Assembly: GCF_904846035.1 (NCBI RefSeq)
Contig: NZ_CAJGYT010000001.1
Coordinates: 186,001-250,000, forward strand
Direction: 5' to 3'
DNA from: Psychrobacter aestuarii
GTDB lineage: Bacteria > Pseudomonadota > Gammaproteobacteria > Pseudomonadales > Moraxellaceae
Length of the DNA: 64,000 bases
The notes under the pieces: model-generated
Database searches by the model: none
What the model was told of the DNA's origin: nothing
Seen by the model: the letters and a program-made list of their open reading frames with translations, nothing else
Translations under genes and position numbers: made by a program
Part shown: one piece after another, positions 1 to 9,338 of the stretch
Position numbering within the stretch: the first letter of the stretch is position 1
How the letters are laid out: each line of letters starts with the position of its first letter

Positions 1-72
1 AATAAAGCACTCCTACTTTGTCTCGCGCCTACTACTTCACATTTATCATCCGTCTTTAGCAAGAGGCAGTCT

Positions 73-480
73 ATGAAACACACCCGTATCCGACCGTTTA
101 ACACCAAAGACACGTACCCTGAACAAAACATCGATAACGACTTGTGCCAAGCCGTCGTTGCCAAAGGCAGCACTGTGTTTTTGCGCGGACAGATTGGTCA
201 AGATTTGGACACCAGCGAAAGCGTTTGTATCGGTAATGTCAAAGGTCAAGCCGAACAGGCAATGCACAATATCAATATGCTGCTGGCTGAGGCGGGCGGT
301 GAGCTTGCCGATATCTGCAAAATTACCATCTACATCATCGACCCGCGCTACCGCGAAGAGGTGTACCGCGTGGTCGGGCGCTGGCTCAAAGGCGTACACC
401 CTGTATCGACAGGTATTGTGGTATCAGCGCTGGCACGTCCTGAATGGTTGGTCGAAATCGACGCCATTGCGGTGATTTAG
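73..480 (+). CDS. RidA/YjgF-family protein
   Basis: This 135-residue protein has the usual length of the Rid family (YjgF/YER057c/UK114). The C-terminal stretch ARPEWLVEIDAIAV (about residues 120-133) is the conserved end that carries the catalytic arginine in RidA. Proteins of this family form trimers and hydrolyse reactive enamines and imines made by PLP enzymes or amino-acid oxidases. The gene opens a plus-strand run with a DUF1028 gene 98 bases downstream, a pairing that suggests removal of a reactive imine in amino-acid catabolism. An RBS-like AAGAGG lies about 7 bases before the ATG. Which Rid subfamily it belongs to cannot be decided here. Confidence 0.9.
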   Translation: MKHTRIRPFNTKDTYPEQNIDNDLCQAVVAKGSTVFLRGQIGQDLDTSESVCIGNVKGQAEQAMHNINMLLAEAGGELADICKITIYIIDPRYREEVYRVVGRWLKGVHPVSTGIVVSALARPEWLVEIDAIAVI

Positions 481-578
481 GCCGCAGGCTTAGCGTTATG
501 TTTGCTTTAACGCCAACAACGCCAATCCAAACAAGTACACGGTATTGATACTTTTATAACTAAGAATAAGGACAAACG

Positions 579-1250
579 ATGACATTTTCTATTATCGCGC
601 GCTGTGAAAAGACAGGTCAGTTAGGGGCTGCCATCAGCTCGTCGTCACCCGCAGTCGCCTCGCGTTGTATCCGCGCTAAAGCAGGCGTTGGCGTAGTCGC
701 CAGTCAAAACATCACCGACCCCAATTTATCGCAAGTGCTTATTGAGATGATGCAATACAATCTCACGCCGACCGATGCAGGTCATGAGCTGGTTAAGAGC
801 ACGGAGTTTATTGAATACCGTCAGCTGATGGCATTGAACGCGACCAATCAGCCCTTTGTGTTTAGTGGCGCGCATACCCTCGGCACCTTTGCGACCGCCG
901 AAGGCAAGTATGCCGCCTGCGCAGGTAATTTGCTGGACAATCCTTCTGTACCTGCCGCGATGCTTGAAACCTTTGAAAAAAGCAAAGGCGCGCTTGCCAG
1001 CCGCTTGCTTGCAAGCTTAGTATCGGGCTACCACGCAGGCGGCGAAGCGGGTGACGTGCATTCTGCGGGGCTACTCGTGGTGGACAAAGCCGCATGGCCG
1101 ATTGTGGATTTGCGAGTCGATTGGTCAGATACGCCCATCGAAGACTTGCAGCAGCTCTGGGGTATTTACGAACCACAGCTAGAAGACTATATCGTCAGGG
1201 CAATCAATCCCACCATCTCACCGAGTTACGGGGTGCCTGGGGACTTGTAA
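579..1250 (+). CDS. DUF1028 family protein
   Basis: This 223-residue protein begins MTFSIIARCEKTGQLGAAIS, continues with SSSPAVASRCI and a GVGVVASQNITDP segment, and later has AACAGNLLD and GGEAGDVHSAGLLV. This is the typical pattern of DUF1028, a family placed by structure among Ntn-hydrolase-like folds. The biochemical role is not settled; these genes often sit beside Rid, M20 peptidase and amino-acid transport genes, as here. An AAGGA ribosome site lies 7 bases before the ATG. It probably acts as a hydrolase on a small amide in the same pathway as its neighbours, which is inference. Confidence 0.88.
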   Translation: MTFSIIARCEKTGQLGAAISSSSPAVASRCIRAKAGVGVVASQNITDPNLSQVLIEMMQYNLTPTDAGHELVKSTEFIEYRQLMALNATNQPFVFSGAHTLGTFATAEGKYAACAGNLLDNPSVPAAMLETFEKSKGALASRLLASLVSGYHAGGEAGDVHSAGLLVVDKAAWPIVDLRVDWSDTPIEDLQQLWGIYEPQLEDYIVRAINPTISPSYGVPGDL

Positions 1251-1278
1251 TTACAGACAAACAAACAAAGGATCTATC

Positions 1279-2256
1279 GTGTTAAGTCGCATTACTTTAC
1301 GTCAAATGGAATATTTTGTCACAACGGCAGAGAGCGGTAGCATCATTATTGCCGCTGAAAAAATCCATATCTCATCGCCGTCTATATCGGCCGCCATCGC
1401 GCATATGGAAGAAGAGCTGCATGTTCAGCTGTTCATTCGTCAACATGCCAAGGGATTGCTATTAACTGAGATTGGCGAGCAGGTAAAAGAGGCGTGTAAA
1501 GTGATTTTGGCGCAGTCTTCTGATTTGTATTCGATGTCAGCCGACTTTACAGGCGTCATGCGCGGCAAGCTAAAAGTAGGCTGTTTTTCAGCGTTTGCTC
1601 CGCATATCTATGCCGACATCATTCACGGGTTTTCAAGCCTGTATAAACAAGTCGATTTAGAAGCGGTGATAGACGACCATCACAACCTATTACAAGGGCT
1701 GATGAACAACACCTTGGATTTGGCACTTTTGTATGACCTGCATATTGATGAAAACTTAATTAACTTCACACCCCTTGCTGACTTACCGCCGTATGTATTG
1801 CTCGCTGAGACGCATCCACTCGCCAAAAGCAAGGCGATAACACTCGAGGAGCTGACCGAGTACCCGATGATATTGCTCGATATGCCATACAGCAATGAAT
1901 ACTTTTTGTCCTTATTTAGAAATAAAAACCTACAACCAAACATCATCGACACCTGCAAATATGTGGACGTCATCCGCTCGATGGTCGGCAACAATATCGG
2001 CTATACCATCCTAAACGTGCGCCCAAAGAGCAATTATTCCAATGATGGCAAAAAACTGGTCATGGTCAGAATCGCAGGCGACACGCGCCCGATGAAAATT
2101 GGCATCGCCGCGCCAAAAAATGCCCGCTTGACCAACGTACAGCAAGCCTTTTCTAGCCGCTGTCAGGCCTTTATCTCAAACCAATACATCCCAGGTATGA
2201 GTGTGTCTTACTTTGCAGAAGCCCACATGAAAAGTCCAAACGATAAGGAAAGCTGA
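1279..2256 (+). CDS. LysR-family transcriptional regulator
   Basis: This 325-residue protein has an N-terminal winged helix-turn-helix (about residues 1-65, with LRQMEYFVTTAESGSI and a recognition-helix segment SPSISAAIAHMEEEL) and a periplasmic-binding-type effector domain from about residue 90. The start is GTG, supported by AAAGGA a few bases upstream. The stop codon overlaps the ATG of the M20 deacylase by one base, so the two are co-translated. LysR proteins bind DNA as tetramers and respond to a pathway metabolite; the target is probably this catabolic and transport cluster. The effector is unknown. Confidence 0.92.
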   Translation: MLSRITLRQMEYFVTTAESGSIIIAAEKIHISSPSISAAIAHMEEELHVQLFIRQHAKGLLLTEIGEQVKEACKVILAQSSDLYSMSADFTGVMRGKLKVGCFSAFAPHIYADIIHGFSSLYKQVDLEAVIDDHHNLLQGLMNNTLDLALLYDLHIDENLINFTPLADLPPYVLLAETHPLAKSKAITLEELTEYPMILLDMPYSNEYFLSLFRNKNLQPNIIDTCKYVDVIRSMVGNNIGYTILNVRPKSNYSNDGKKLVMVRIAGDTRPMKIGIAAPKNARLTNVQQAFSSRCQAFISNQYIPGMSVSYFAEAHMKSPNDKES

Positions 2257-3398
2257 TGAACGCTGCGCGGGAATATATCGACGTATTAACCACACTCATC
2301 TCGTTTGATACCACCTCTTATAACAGCAACTTGCCGCTTATTGACTACGTCAAACGCTATTTAGAACACGACAATATCGACATTATCAGCAACTACAACG
2401 ACGCGCAGAACAAAGCCAATTTGTTTATCAGTACAGGCCCCAAAGACACCGCTGGCGTGTTGCTGTCAGGGCATACCGATGTTGTGCCTGTTGAAGGGCA
2501 AGATTGGGATACCGACCCCTTTTGCGCGGTGATAAAAGAGGGCTGCGTGTATGGGCGCGGTGCGGCAGATATGAAAGGCTTTATTGCTTGCGCCTTGGTC
2601 GTTATCAAAGCCGCTGCTGATAAGCCGCTACGTTATCCGCTGCATCTGTGCTTGTCTTATGACGAAGAGATTGGCTGTGTGGGCGTCAGGCATATTTTGG
2701 ATCAAATTAAAGAATTAATCGTCCCACCCAGAGTAGCCATTATCGGTGAGCCAACGTTGATGAACGTGGCGACCAGTCACAAAGGCAAAGCGGTGTTTCA
2801 AGTGTGTTTTCACGGCACAGAAGGGCATTCCGCCCTCGCGCCTAACTATACCAATGCCATTCATGGTGCCAGTCAATTTGTCCAAAGCTTAATCAGCGCA
2901 CAGAAAACGGTGCAGGCGACAGGGTATATTGATACAGGCTATGACATTCCTTATTCCACCATCCATGTGGGCAAGATTCATGGCGGCACGGCGCTCAATG
3001 TCGTGCCCAATCTTTGCCAGCTCGATTACGAAATCCGTAACGTCGCCGAAGACAGCATCTCTTTTGTACAAGCTGAGATTTTAAAACAGTTTTCATGCAG
3101 CCATGCCGATACGCAGCTTCACTACGATATTCAAAGCATCAATCAATACCCTGGGCTGTCTACCGATGCGGTACATAGCGAGGTTGTCAATTTACAAAAG
3201 CTGCTACCCAATGCTAAAACGACCAAGCTGTCGTTCGGTACAGAGGCGGGCTTGTTTCAGCAGCATTTTGACACGCCTATTTTGGTGTGTGGCCCAGGCG
3301 CTATTGATGTGGCGCACAAACCCAACGAACACATTGCCATCCGTCAGCTCGACGCGTGCCATGACTTTTTAAACCGACTTGTAGAAACATTGGTGTAG
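2256..3398 (+). CDS. M20 metallopeptidase, ArgE-like deacetylase
   Basis: This 380-residue protein has the co-catalytic zinc motifs of the M20 family: LSGHTDVVPVEG (first histidine and aspartate, about residue 70-80), GRGAADMKGF (bridging aspartate), YDEEIGCVG (catalytic and ligand glutamates) and a late AHKPNEH. Size and the GHTDVVPVEGQ.W pattern fit ArgE (acetylornithine deacetylase) better than DapE. In this context, beside amino-acid ABC transporter, Rid and DUF1028 genes, it may deacylate an N-acyl amino acid used as nutrient rather than serve arginine synthesis. It overlaps the preceding LysR stop by one base. Confidence 0.88.
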   Translation: MNAAREYIDVLTTLISFDTTSYNSNLPLIDYVKRYLEHDNIDIISNYNDAQNKANLFISTGPKDTAGVLLSGHTDVVPVEGQDWDTDPFCAVIKEGCVYGRGAADMKGFIACALVVIKAAADKPLRYPLHLCLSYDEEIGCVGVRHILDQIKELIVPPRVAIIGEPTLMNVATSHKGKAVFQVCFHGTEGHSALAPNYTNAIHGASQFVQSLISAQKTVQATGYIDTGYDIPYSTIHVGKIHGGTALNVVPNLCQLDYEIRNVAEDSISFVQAEILKQFSCSHADTQLHYDIQSINQYPGLSTDAVHSEVVNLQKLLPNAKTTKLSFGTEAGLFQQHFDTPILVCGPGAIDVAHKPNEHIAIRQLDACHDFLNRLVETLV

Positions 3399-3431
3399 CC
3401 ACATGCCTTAACCACACATAGAGGACAGATT

Positions 3432-4943
3432 ATGCAATTTGACTGGGTATATACGTTTAGTTTATTAAAAGACAAAAACTTTTGGCAAGCCACCTTAACC
3501 GTCATTGAGCTAAGTGTCTTGGTTTGGTTGTTGGGTATTGTCTTAGGATTCGTCCTCGCCCTTGGTAAAAAATCCAAAGTAAAGCCTGTCTCGCTAGTGA
3601 GCCGCGCTTATATTTGGCTGTTTCGCAGTATTCCGCTGTTGGTGCTGCTGATTTTTATTTATAGTATGCCGCAGGTCTTCCCATCAACGAGCGTTATTCT
3701 AGCGTCGTCATTCGCGTCAGGTTTGATTGCGCTGACCTTGTGTGAGTCGGCGTATATCGCGGAGATTCATCGCGGCGGTCTCAATGCGGTGAGTAAAGCG
3801 CAGTTTGAAGCGGGCAAAGCGCTGGGGCTCAAGCCTGTCGGCATTCAGCGATTGATTGTTGTCCCGCAGGCGCTACGCATTGCCTTACCAAGCCTCAGTA
3901 ACGAGTTTATCGTGATTGTAAAGCTCACTTCTTTGGTGTCTGTCATCTCCTTGACTGAGATTTTATTGGTCGGTCAGAGATTGTATGCACAAAATTTCTT
4001 GGTACTTGAGACCATGCTGGCGGTTGCGTTTTACTACATCTTAATTGTCACCGTGTTTGGGTTTTTAATTCAGCGCTTTGAAAAGTTTATTGATATCACC
4101 CAAAAAAATCCTGCCATCTTAGCTGAGGGGGAGCTGGTCGATAATATGGTCAGCAACAAATCCTTGAATAACTATAAAGACATCAATCAGGTCAAAAAAG
4201 GCGAGTATGCGCTCGAAGCCATAGATATTCATAAATCCTACGGCGAGCACCACGTATTAAAAGGCATTGATTTGCACGTCAAATGGGGCGAGGTGGTTTC
4301 TATTATTGGTCCTTCAGGTTCAGGCAAAACCACCTTTATCCGCACTTTAAACAGTTTGGAGACGCTAAATAAAGGCACGGTGAATCTGATGGGCAATCCC
4401 TTCTTAAAAGACACCACATTGACGGACAAATCAAAAGCCTTTAAAGAACAAATTATCCATATCGGCATGGTGTTTCAGAACTTTAACTTGTTTCCGCACA
4501 AGACGGTACTTGAGAACATCATGCTCGCACCGCAGTACCACAAAATGTACGACAAAGGCATCAATCAGCTGACAGCGATTGCGATGCTCGATAAAGTGGG
4601 TATGAAAGCGCATGCAAAAAAATACCCGCACCAGCTCTCAGGCGGTCAGCAGCAGCGTGTGGCGATTGCACGTGCGCTCGCGATGGAGCCGTCTATCATC
4701 TTGTTTGATGAGCCGACCTCGGCGCTCGACCCTGAGCTGGTCAACGAAGTCTTAAAAGTGATGGAGCAGCTGGCAAAAGAGGGACTGACCATGATTATCG
4801 TCACTCACGAAATGAACTTTGCCTTTAACATCTCTGATCGCGTCATCTTTATGGAAGGCGGGCACATCGTCGAGCAAGGCTCGCCAGCAGAACTAAAAAA
4901 CAGCACCAACGAGCGCTTTAATCAGTTTGTAAAAAAACATTGA
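3432..4943 (+). CDS. Amino-acid ABC transporter, fused permease and ATPase
   Basis: This 503-residue chain combines two parts normally encoded separately. Residues 1-230 are a HisM/GlnP-type permease with several membrane helices and the EAA-type loop (around residues 118-140, [12 protein letters not shown]). Residues about 255-503 are a GlnQ/HisP-type ATPase with Walker [10 protein letters not shown] (lysine 299), signature LSGGQQQR (about 402) and Walker [14 protein letters not shown] (about 424). No frameshift or stop separates them, so this is a real fusion, probably working as a homodimer. A GAGGA site precedes the ATG. The matching binding protein is probably the lipoprotein at 6175-7029. 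A strong terminator follows. Confidence 0.92.
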   Translation: MQFDWVYTFSLLKDKNFWQATLTVIELSVLVWLLGIVLGFVLALGKKSKVKPVSLVSRAYIWLFRSIPLLVLLIFIYSMPQVFPSTSVILASSFASGLIALTLCESAYIAEIHRGGLNAVSKAQFEAGKALGLKPVGIQRLIVVPQALRIALPSLSNEFIVIVKLTSLVSVISLTEILLVGQRLYAQNFLVLETMLAVAFYYILIVTVFGFLIQRFEKFIDITQKNPAILAEGELVDNMVSNKSLNNYKDINQVKKGEYALEAIDIHKSYGEHHVLKGIDLHVKWGEVVSIIGPSGSGKTTFIRTLNSLETLNKGTVNLMGNPFLKDTTLTDKSKAFKEQIIHIGMVFQNFNLFPHKTVLENIMLAPQYHKMYDKGINQLTAIAMLDKVGMKAHAKKYPHQLSGGQQQRVAIARALAMEPSIILFDEPTSALDPELVNEVLKVMEQLAKEGLTMIIVTHEMNFAFNISDRVIFMEGGHIVEQGSPAELKNSTNERFNQFVKKH

Positions 4944-4983
4944 TACTGCATCAATGCCAAAAGGTTCATTACCAGTCATGAGC

Positions 4984-5042
4984 CACTAAGAAATAAGCCC
5001 TCATGGCATCTCACATGAGGGCTTATTTCTTAGTGGGTTTTT
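4984..5042 (+). terminator. Rho-independent terminator
   Basis: A perfect 22-bp stem (4984-5005 with 5014-5035) and an 8-base loop is followed by GGTTTTTA. It lies 40 bases after the fused ABC transporter gene and closes that transcript. Confidence 0.85.
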
Positions 5043-5078
5043 AACGATTAAAAATGATATATCGTCATAGATAGACTT

Positions 5079-5146
5079 GATTAAACGGTATTTTTCTTGC
5101 TTGCTGTGACTTCGTCTCCAGAGGCTACGAAAAATACAGTTTAATC
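5079..5146. repeat. Imperfect palindrome, 18-bp arms
   Basis: The arms at 5079-5096 and 5129-5146 are inverted complements with one mismatch, separated by 32 bases. It lies between convergent genes after the transporter terminator. The A/T-rich arms have no clear downstream T tract, so it may be a dispersed palindromic repeat or a second weak terminator. No second copy was recognised in this window. Confidence 0.5.
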
Positions 5147-5201
5147 TTGCCATACCAGTTTTGTAGAAGATTAATTATAGCTAAGGAAACTGTTTTACTT
5201 C

Positions 5202-5951
5202 TTATTCAGCAAAGTCAGGTTCTTCTATCAGGAGCACGCGCTTAGTCTCAGCAAAGTGGGCTTCGCTAAAATCTTCAATCGATTCCCAGTCCTGCGCGGT
5301 TTTTTCAGCCATTGCATCAGGGATGAGGTTTAAGTCCTGATTAGTGGCGTAGCCGGTCGCCAGCACTTGGCAGGCGCGTTCAATGGTATACATATCATCA
5401 AAGGCAACGCCAATGCTGTGCGAGCCAATAAGCACCCCGTGGTTGCCCATCATTAGGCGACTGTGCGCGCCCAACAGTTCTGCTAAGCGCTTGCCTTCCG
5501 CATCGCTGTCAGCCATACCTTGGTAGCAATCGTCATAACTGACGCGGTTAAAATAACGCGCCGTGTTTTGGTCAATTGGCTTAATCGTAGGGTCTTTGAG
5601 CGTCGATATCGCGGTGGTATAGATGGGATGCAGATGCAGCACGCATTTGACATCAGGGCGCAGTAAATGGATTTGACCATGTATCGCCCATGCGGTGGGG
5701 TCGATTTTGGCAAGTAGCGTTTCATCGGGATTGTTGGTGTCTAGCACAATAAGGTCGCTTGCCTTAATGGTCGAAAAGTGCTGCCACTTTGGATTGATTA
5801 AAAACTTGCTGCCATCATCCGATATAGACGCACTAAAATGATTGGCAACCGCCTCATGCATACCCAAACGCGCAAACCAGCGAAAACATGCCGCAAGATC
5901 AACACGGGCATCCGCTTCGGTCGCGCTCATTGTCTTTGTTAACTCACTCAT
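5202..5951 (-). CDS. Class II aldolase/adducin family protein
   Basis: This 249-residue protein has the class II aldolase fold pattern: an N-terminal ARLGMHEAVANHFSA segment, the metal-binding HLHPIY (His106 and His108) and a third candidate metal histidine in MMGNHGVLIGS (His171). Members are zinc-dependent aldolases or decarboxylases of small phosphorylated or hydroxy-acid substrates, or close relatives of unknown activity. A GTG one codon upstream is also in frame, but ATG at 5951 fits the AGAGGTG ribosome site better. It is on the opposite strand to both neighbours, so it is transcribed separately. Substrate unknown. Confidence 0.85.
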   Translation of the reverse strand: MSELTKTMSATEADARVDLAACFRWFARLGMHEAVANHFSASISDDGSKFLINPKWQHFSTIKASDLIVLDTNNPDETLLAKIDPTAWAIHGQIHLLRPDVKCVLHLHPIYTTAISTLKDPTIKPIDQNTARYFNRVSYDDCYQGMADSDAEGKRLAELLGAHSRLMMGNHGVLIGSHSIGVAFDDMYTIERACQVLATGYATNQDLNLIPDAMAEKTAQDWESIEDFSEAHFAETKRVLLIEEPDFAE

Positions 5952-6174
5952 CACTCACCTCTATCGCCATAAAATTATTACTATACCGAGCGTACGCAAG
6001 ACTGTGCCTGTTTTTAAATAGGATTTGCATTAGTAGTGGGTCGGTTTTTCAAAATTGCTTTCAATGACGTGGGTTTAGTATAACTAAGTCAAGGGATACA
6101 AAGGTTGCCAGCTTACCAAATATGGCTATCCGATACGGTTGTCCACGCTCACCACTCATTTAGGAATCAAGACG

Positions 6175-7029
6175 ATGAAGCAATTAAAACTGATACTCCT
6201 CTCTGCCACCGCAGGTTTCATGTTGAATGCTTGTTCAGGTGAAGCGCCTGTCAGTCAAGAAAGCAGCGTGACGACTGCGGATGCTGGCGGGGATAAAAAA
6301 GTGCTGGCGATTGGCTCGGATATGACCTTTCCGCCTTATGAATATTTGGATGAACAAGGCAAACCGCAAGGCGTCGATGTCGAGATTATGGCTAAGATGG
6401 CGGAGCTAAATGGCGACTTTACGCCAGAATGGGAAGACACCCGCTGGGCGAACCTGATTCCTGGATTAAAAGGCGGCAAGTTTGATGTGCTGTATTCCTC
6501 GATGTATATCACCAAAGACCGCCTTGAACAGATTGACATGATTCCATATTACAAAACAGACATTTCACTACTCGTGCGTGGTGACTCCGACCTTGCTCCT
6601 AGAGGCGCGAACGACTTGTGTGGTCATAACATCGGCGCGATGAAAGGCACTGAGTTTGCTAACCAGCTGCGCGAAATTTCCAAAAAATGCGAGTCAGAAA
6701 ATAAAGGGGCGATTACGATTAAAGAATACGAAACCTCGCCACAAACCACCCAAGCTTTGATGTCAAAAGCGGTGGACATTCAATATGACGATGCGGCGGT
6801 AATGACTGCGGCTGAGAGCAAACTTGGTGACCGCGTGAAAATTACCTCAACCGAGGAATTTTATCCTATCGTTGGCGGTATTGGGGTCAGAAAAGGCGAT
6901 ACCGAAACTTATGACATCATTAATGGCGCTATCGAAAAAATGAAAGCCTCAGGCGATTTGGCAAAAATCTTGGGCACATATGGCCTGACCGTACCCAGCC
7001 AAGCCGATATCGATAATGTAATGAACTGA
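6175..7029 (+). CDS. Amino-acid ABC transporter solute-binding lipoprotein
   Basis: This is a 284-residue periplasmic binding protein (SBP_bac_3 type). The ATG at 6175 is chosen over an upstream TTG because it has a good RBS (AGGAAT) and starts a lipoprotein signal MKQLKLILLSATAGFMLNAC, with Cys20 as the lipidation site. After a short linker come the typical motifs IGSDMTFPPYEYLDEQGKPQ, GVDVEIMAKMAEL, W.NLIPGLKGGKFDVLYSSM and, near the end, GIGVRKGD. This family captures polar amino acids. It is the likely partner of the fused permease-ATPase at 3432-4943, although a class II aldolase gene on the other strand separates them. Confidence 0.9.
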   Translation: MKQLKLILLSATAGFMLNACSGEAPVSQESSVTTADAGGDKKVLAIGSDMTFPPYEYLDEQGKPQGVDVEIMAKMAELNGDFTPEWEDTRWANLIPGLKGGKFDVLYSSMYITKDRLEQIDMIPYYKTDISLLVRGDSDLAPRGANDLCGHNIGAMKGTEFANQLREISKKCESENKGAITIKEYETSPQTTQALMSKAVDIQYDDAAVMTAAESKLGDRVKITSTEEFYPIVGGIGVRKGDTETYDIINGAIEKMKASGDLAKILGTYGLTVPSQADIDNVMN

Positions 7030-7078
7030 TTTTTGATAAACAACGGATTTTTGACAGACACATAGGGAAGGGCGCAGC

Positions 7079-7948
7079 ATGTTAACCAATGAACAAATTC
7101 AGCATTATCATGATCATGGCTATTTGGTTGTAGAAGATGCGATTGACACCCGTGAACTGACCGATTTACTCAGTCAAATCCAGTCTTGGGTGGATGAGAG
7201 CAAAACCCATACCGAGGCGTGGGGCACGACGGTCGATGGGCGCGCGCGCTTTGACATTGATCCAAAAGACCATAGCGCAGAAAACCCATCGCTCAGACGC
7301 ATCACCTCACCGACAGAAATCTCGGACGCCTTTGCCAATGCGGCGCTACAGTCAACCATGTCTGAGATGGCGAGCCAGTTAATCGGCGGGAAGGGCACGC
7401 GTTTTCATCACAGCAAGGTCAATGCCAAGCTGCCGAATACCTCAACCTCAGTTAAGTGGCATCAGGACTTTCCATTTACGCCGCATACCAACGATGACAT
7501 GCTGACCGCATTGCTGATGATTGGCGAGGTGACGATGGAAAACGGACCACTGCTGGTCGTGCCTGAGAGTCACAAAGGCGAGCTATTTTCCCATTGGGAA
7601 GATGGCAAGTTCGTGGGCAAAGTCAGTGGCGCTATTGAAGCCAAAAAGTGTCAAGAATTCGTGCCATGCATCGGTAAACCAGGCTCGATTTGTTTTATGC
7701 ACAGTCGCTTGCTGCATTCCTCAGGGCCGAATACCAGCGATTTGCCACGTTACTTGTTTATCTCAGTGTATAACGCAGAAGACGCACAGCCGCTCTCGCC
7801 AAACCCACTGCCAAGTAAACACGAAGGCGTCTTGGTCAGCGGTGAGCTGACGGGCAATGTACGCCTCACACCCAACACCCTAAAACTGCCAGAAGTGCCT
7901 GACGGTGCGTCTTTCTTTACTCAGCAAGAGATGGCAGCGATGGCCTAA
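7079..7948 (+). CDS. Phytanoyl-CoA dioxygenase (PhyH) family protein
   Basis: This 289-residue protein starts LTNEQIQHYHDHGYLVVEDA, the usual PhyH N-terminus. The non-haem iron ligands are visible as WHQD (His128 and Asp130) and HSRLLHSSGPN (His213), with a downstream arginine (Arg224) placed to bind 2-oxoglutarate. It is therefore probably an Fe(II)/2-oxoglutarate-dependent hydroxylase. The substrate is unknown; neighbours suggest an amino-acid derivative. It lies 49 bases after the binding-protein gene, with GGGAAGG upstream, and may share its transcript. A shared bidirectional terminator follows. Confidence 0.9.
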   Translation: MLTNEQIQHYHDHGYLVVEDAIDTRELTDLLSQIQSWVDESKTHTEAWGTTVDGRARFDIDPKDHSAENPSLRRITSPTEISDAFANAALQSTMSEMASQLIGGKGTRFHHSKVNAKLPNTSTSVKWHQDFPFTPHTNDDMLTALLMIGEVTMENGPLLVVPESHKGELFSHWEDGKFVGKVSGAIEAKKCQEFVPCIGKPGSICFMHSRLLHSSGPNTSDLPRYLFISVYNAEDAQPLSPNPLPSKHEGVLVSGELTGNVRLTPNTLKLPEVPDGASFFTQQEMAAMA

Positions 7949-8113
7949 CCCGCTTTATTGCCGTATATCAAGACAAATCCTAGGGCGATGATTTATTTTG
8001 GTATGCGGCGATAATCTTTATATTAAAAACGTACGGTTAATAGTTAATCAAATACGCTTTGAGTCTTTGTTAAATAATTATTGAGCGCGGCTGGCTTTTG
8101 ACAATCAGGCGCA

Positions 8114-8150
8114 AAAAAAGCAGACATCATCGACATCTGCTTTTTTATTT
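8114..8150. terminator. Bidirectional terminator between convergent genes
   Basis: An A-run plus GCAGA (8114-8124) pairs with TCTGC plus a T-run (8136-8146). It has T-rich ends on both strands, fitting its place between the PhyH gene (plus) and the MDR gene (minus). Confidence 0.7.
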
Positions 8151-8173
8151 TCAAATAGCATCTTAACTTATGG

Positions 8174-9301
8174 TTAGCTCTGAGGTGTAATCAAATACTT
8201 TTCACCCGTCGCTTGTTTGCCATACGCTTTGATGGACTCTAATTGTAGGGCTTCTTCTAGCGTGACTTCATGGGTATAGCTGCTAGCAAAGGTGGTGGTG
8301 ATCTCTGCCGCCACACGCTGACGCATTGATTTCACGGTCTCACTGCCAAGCTTACCGAGCGCATTGAATAATAAGAAGCCATTGATACCCCACGCAAACC
8401 CAAAATTGCGATTGATGGTAATCGGGCCACGATCTAATGCGCCATAAATATAGGCTTGTTTAAAGGTGTTTGAGCCATAGACGCTGTATTCTTCCACATC
8501 ACGGGGGATGGCTGCTTCCATACAGTTTAGAATGTCGCTGGTCAGTTTGCCGCCGCCCACAGGGTCAAACGAAATGGTCGCGCCCGTTTCAACGATGGCA
8601 GCGGTTAAATCCTTGGTGAACGTCTCACTGCTTGAGTTGACCACGTATTTTGCGCCCATATCGCGCAGTAGCTTTTCTTGCTCTTCTTTACGTACGATAT
8701 TAATAAGATCAATGCCATCCGCCATACAGATGCGGTTAAGCATTTGCCCAAGGCTGGACGCCGCTGCCGCATGAATAATAGCTTTGTGGCCTTCAGCGCG
8801 CATGGTTTCGACCATGGCGAGTGAGGTTAGCGGGTTGACAAAAGAGGAGGCCGCCTCTTTTGCGGTGGTGCCTTTTGTCATCTCTATGCAGGCTTTGACA
8901 TTGACGCAGTGATACTTACGATATGTGCCGCCGCCGATGATTGCGACCATTTTGCCCATGAGCGCTTGCGCGGCTTCTGACGAGCCTGCAGCAACGACCG
9001 TACCTGCGCCTTCATTGCCGACAGGCGTGTCTTTGTTGATGCGGGTTTTAAGGGCTGGCATGAACTTGGCAGGCACATCGGCGGTGATAAGGGGGCTGTC
9101 ATCGGTGCCTGATTGTACTGCGGTTGACATATCAGCGGCGCTGAACATCACGCCAAAGTCAGAGGGGTTCAATGGCATGGCTTCCATGCGCACGACCACT
9201 TCATCAGCATTCGGCTTTGGCATGTCGATATCTTTTAGCGACAAGGTGAGTGTGTTGTCATCACTGATGGTGGATACCAGTTGACTATTTTTATCAGTCA
9301 T
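8174..9301 (-). CDS. MDR-family (zinc-binding-dehydrogenase-like) oxidoreductase
   Basis: This 375-residue protein has the medium-chain dehydrogenase/reductase layout: an N-terminal GroES-like part (MPLNPSDFGVMFSAAD, VGNEGAGTVVAAGS), then a Rossmann part with AAASSLGQML and INIVRKEEQEKLL. The structural zinc cysteines of true alcohol dehydrogenases are not evident, so it looks like a quinone-oxidoreductase or enoyl-reductase type. AGGAG lies upstream of the ATG. It is 37 bases downstream of the GST gene on the same strand, so the two form an operon divergent from a LysR gene. Together they suggest electrophile or quinone detoxification. Confidence 0.85.
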   Translation of the reverse strand: MTDKNSQLVSTISDDNTLTLSLKDIDMPKPNADEVVVRMEAMPLNPSDFGVMFSAADMSTAVQSGTDDSPLITADVPAKFMPALKTRINKDTPVGNEGAGTVVAAGSSEAAQALMGKMVAIIGGGTYRKYHCVNVKACIEMTKGTTAKEAASSFVNPLTSLAMVETMRAEGHKAIIHAAAASSLGQMLNRICMADGIDLINIVRKEEQEKLLRDMGAKYVVNSSSETFTKDLTAAIVETGATISFDPVGGGKLTSDILNCMEAAIPRDVEEYSVYGSNTFKQAYIYGALDRGPITINRNFGFAWGINGFLLFNALGKLGSETVKSMRQRVAAEITTTFASSYTHEVTLEEALQLESIKAYGKQATGEKYLITPQS

Positions 9302-9338
9302 TATTTTGCTCCTAATGGATTGTATTTTATTCTCAGAG

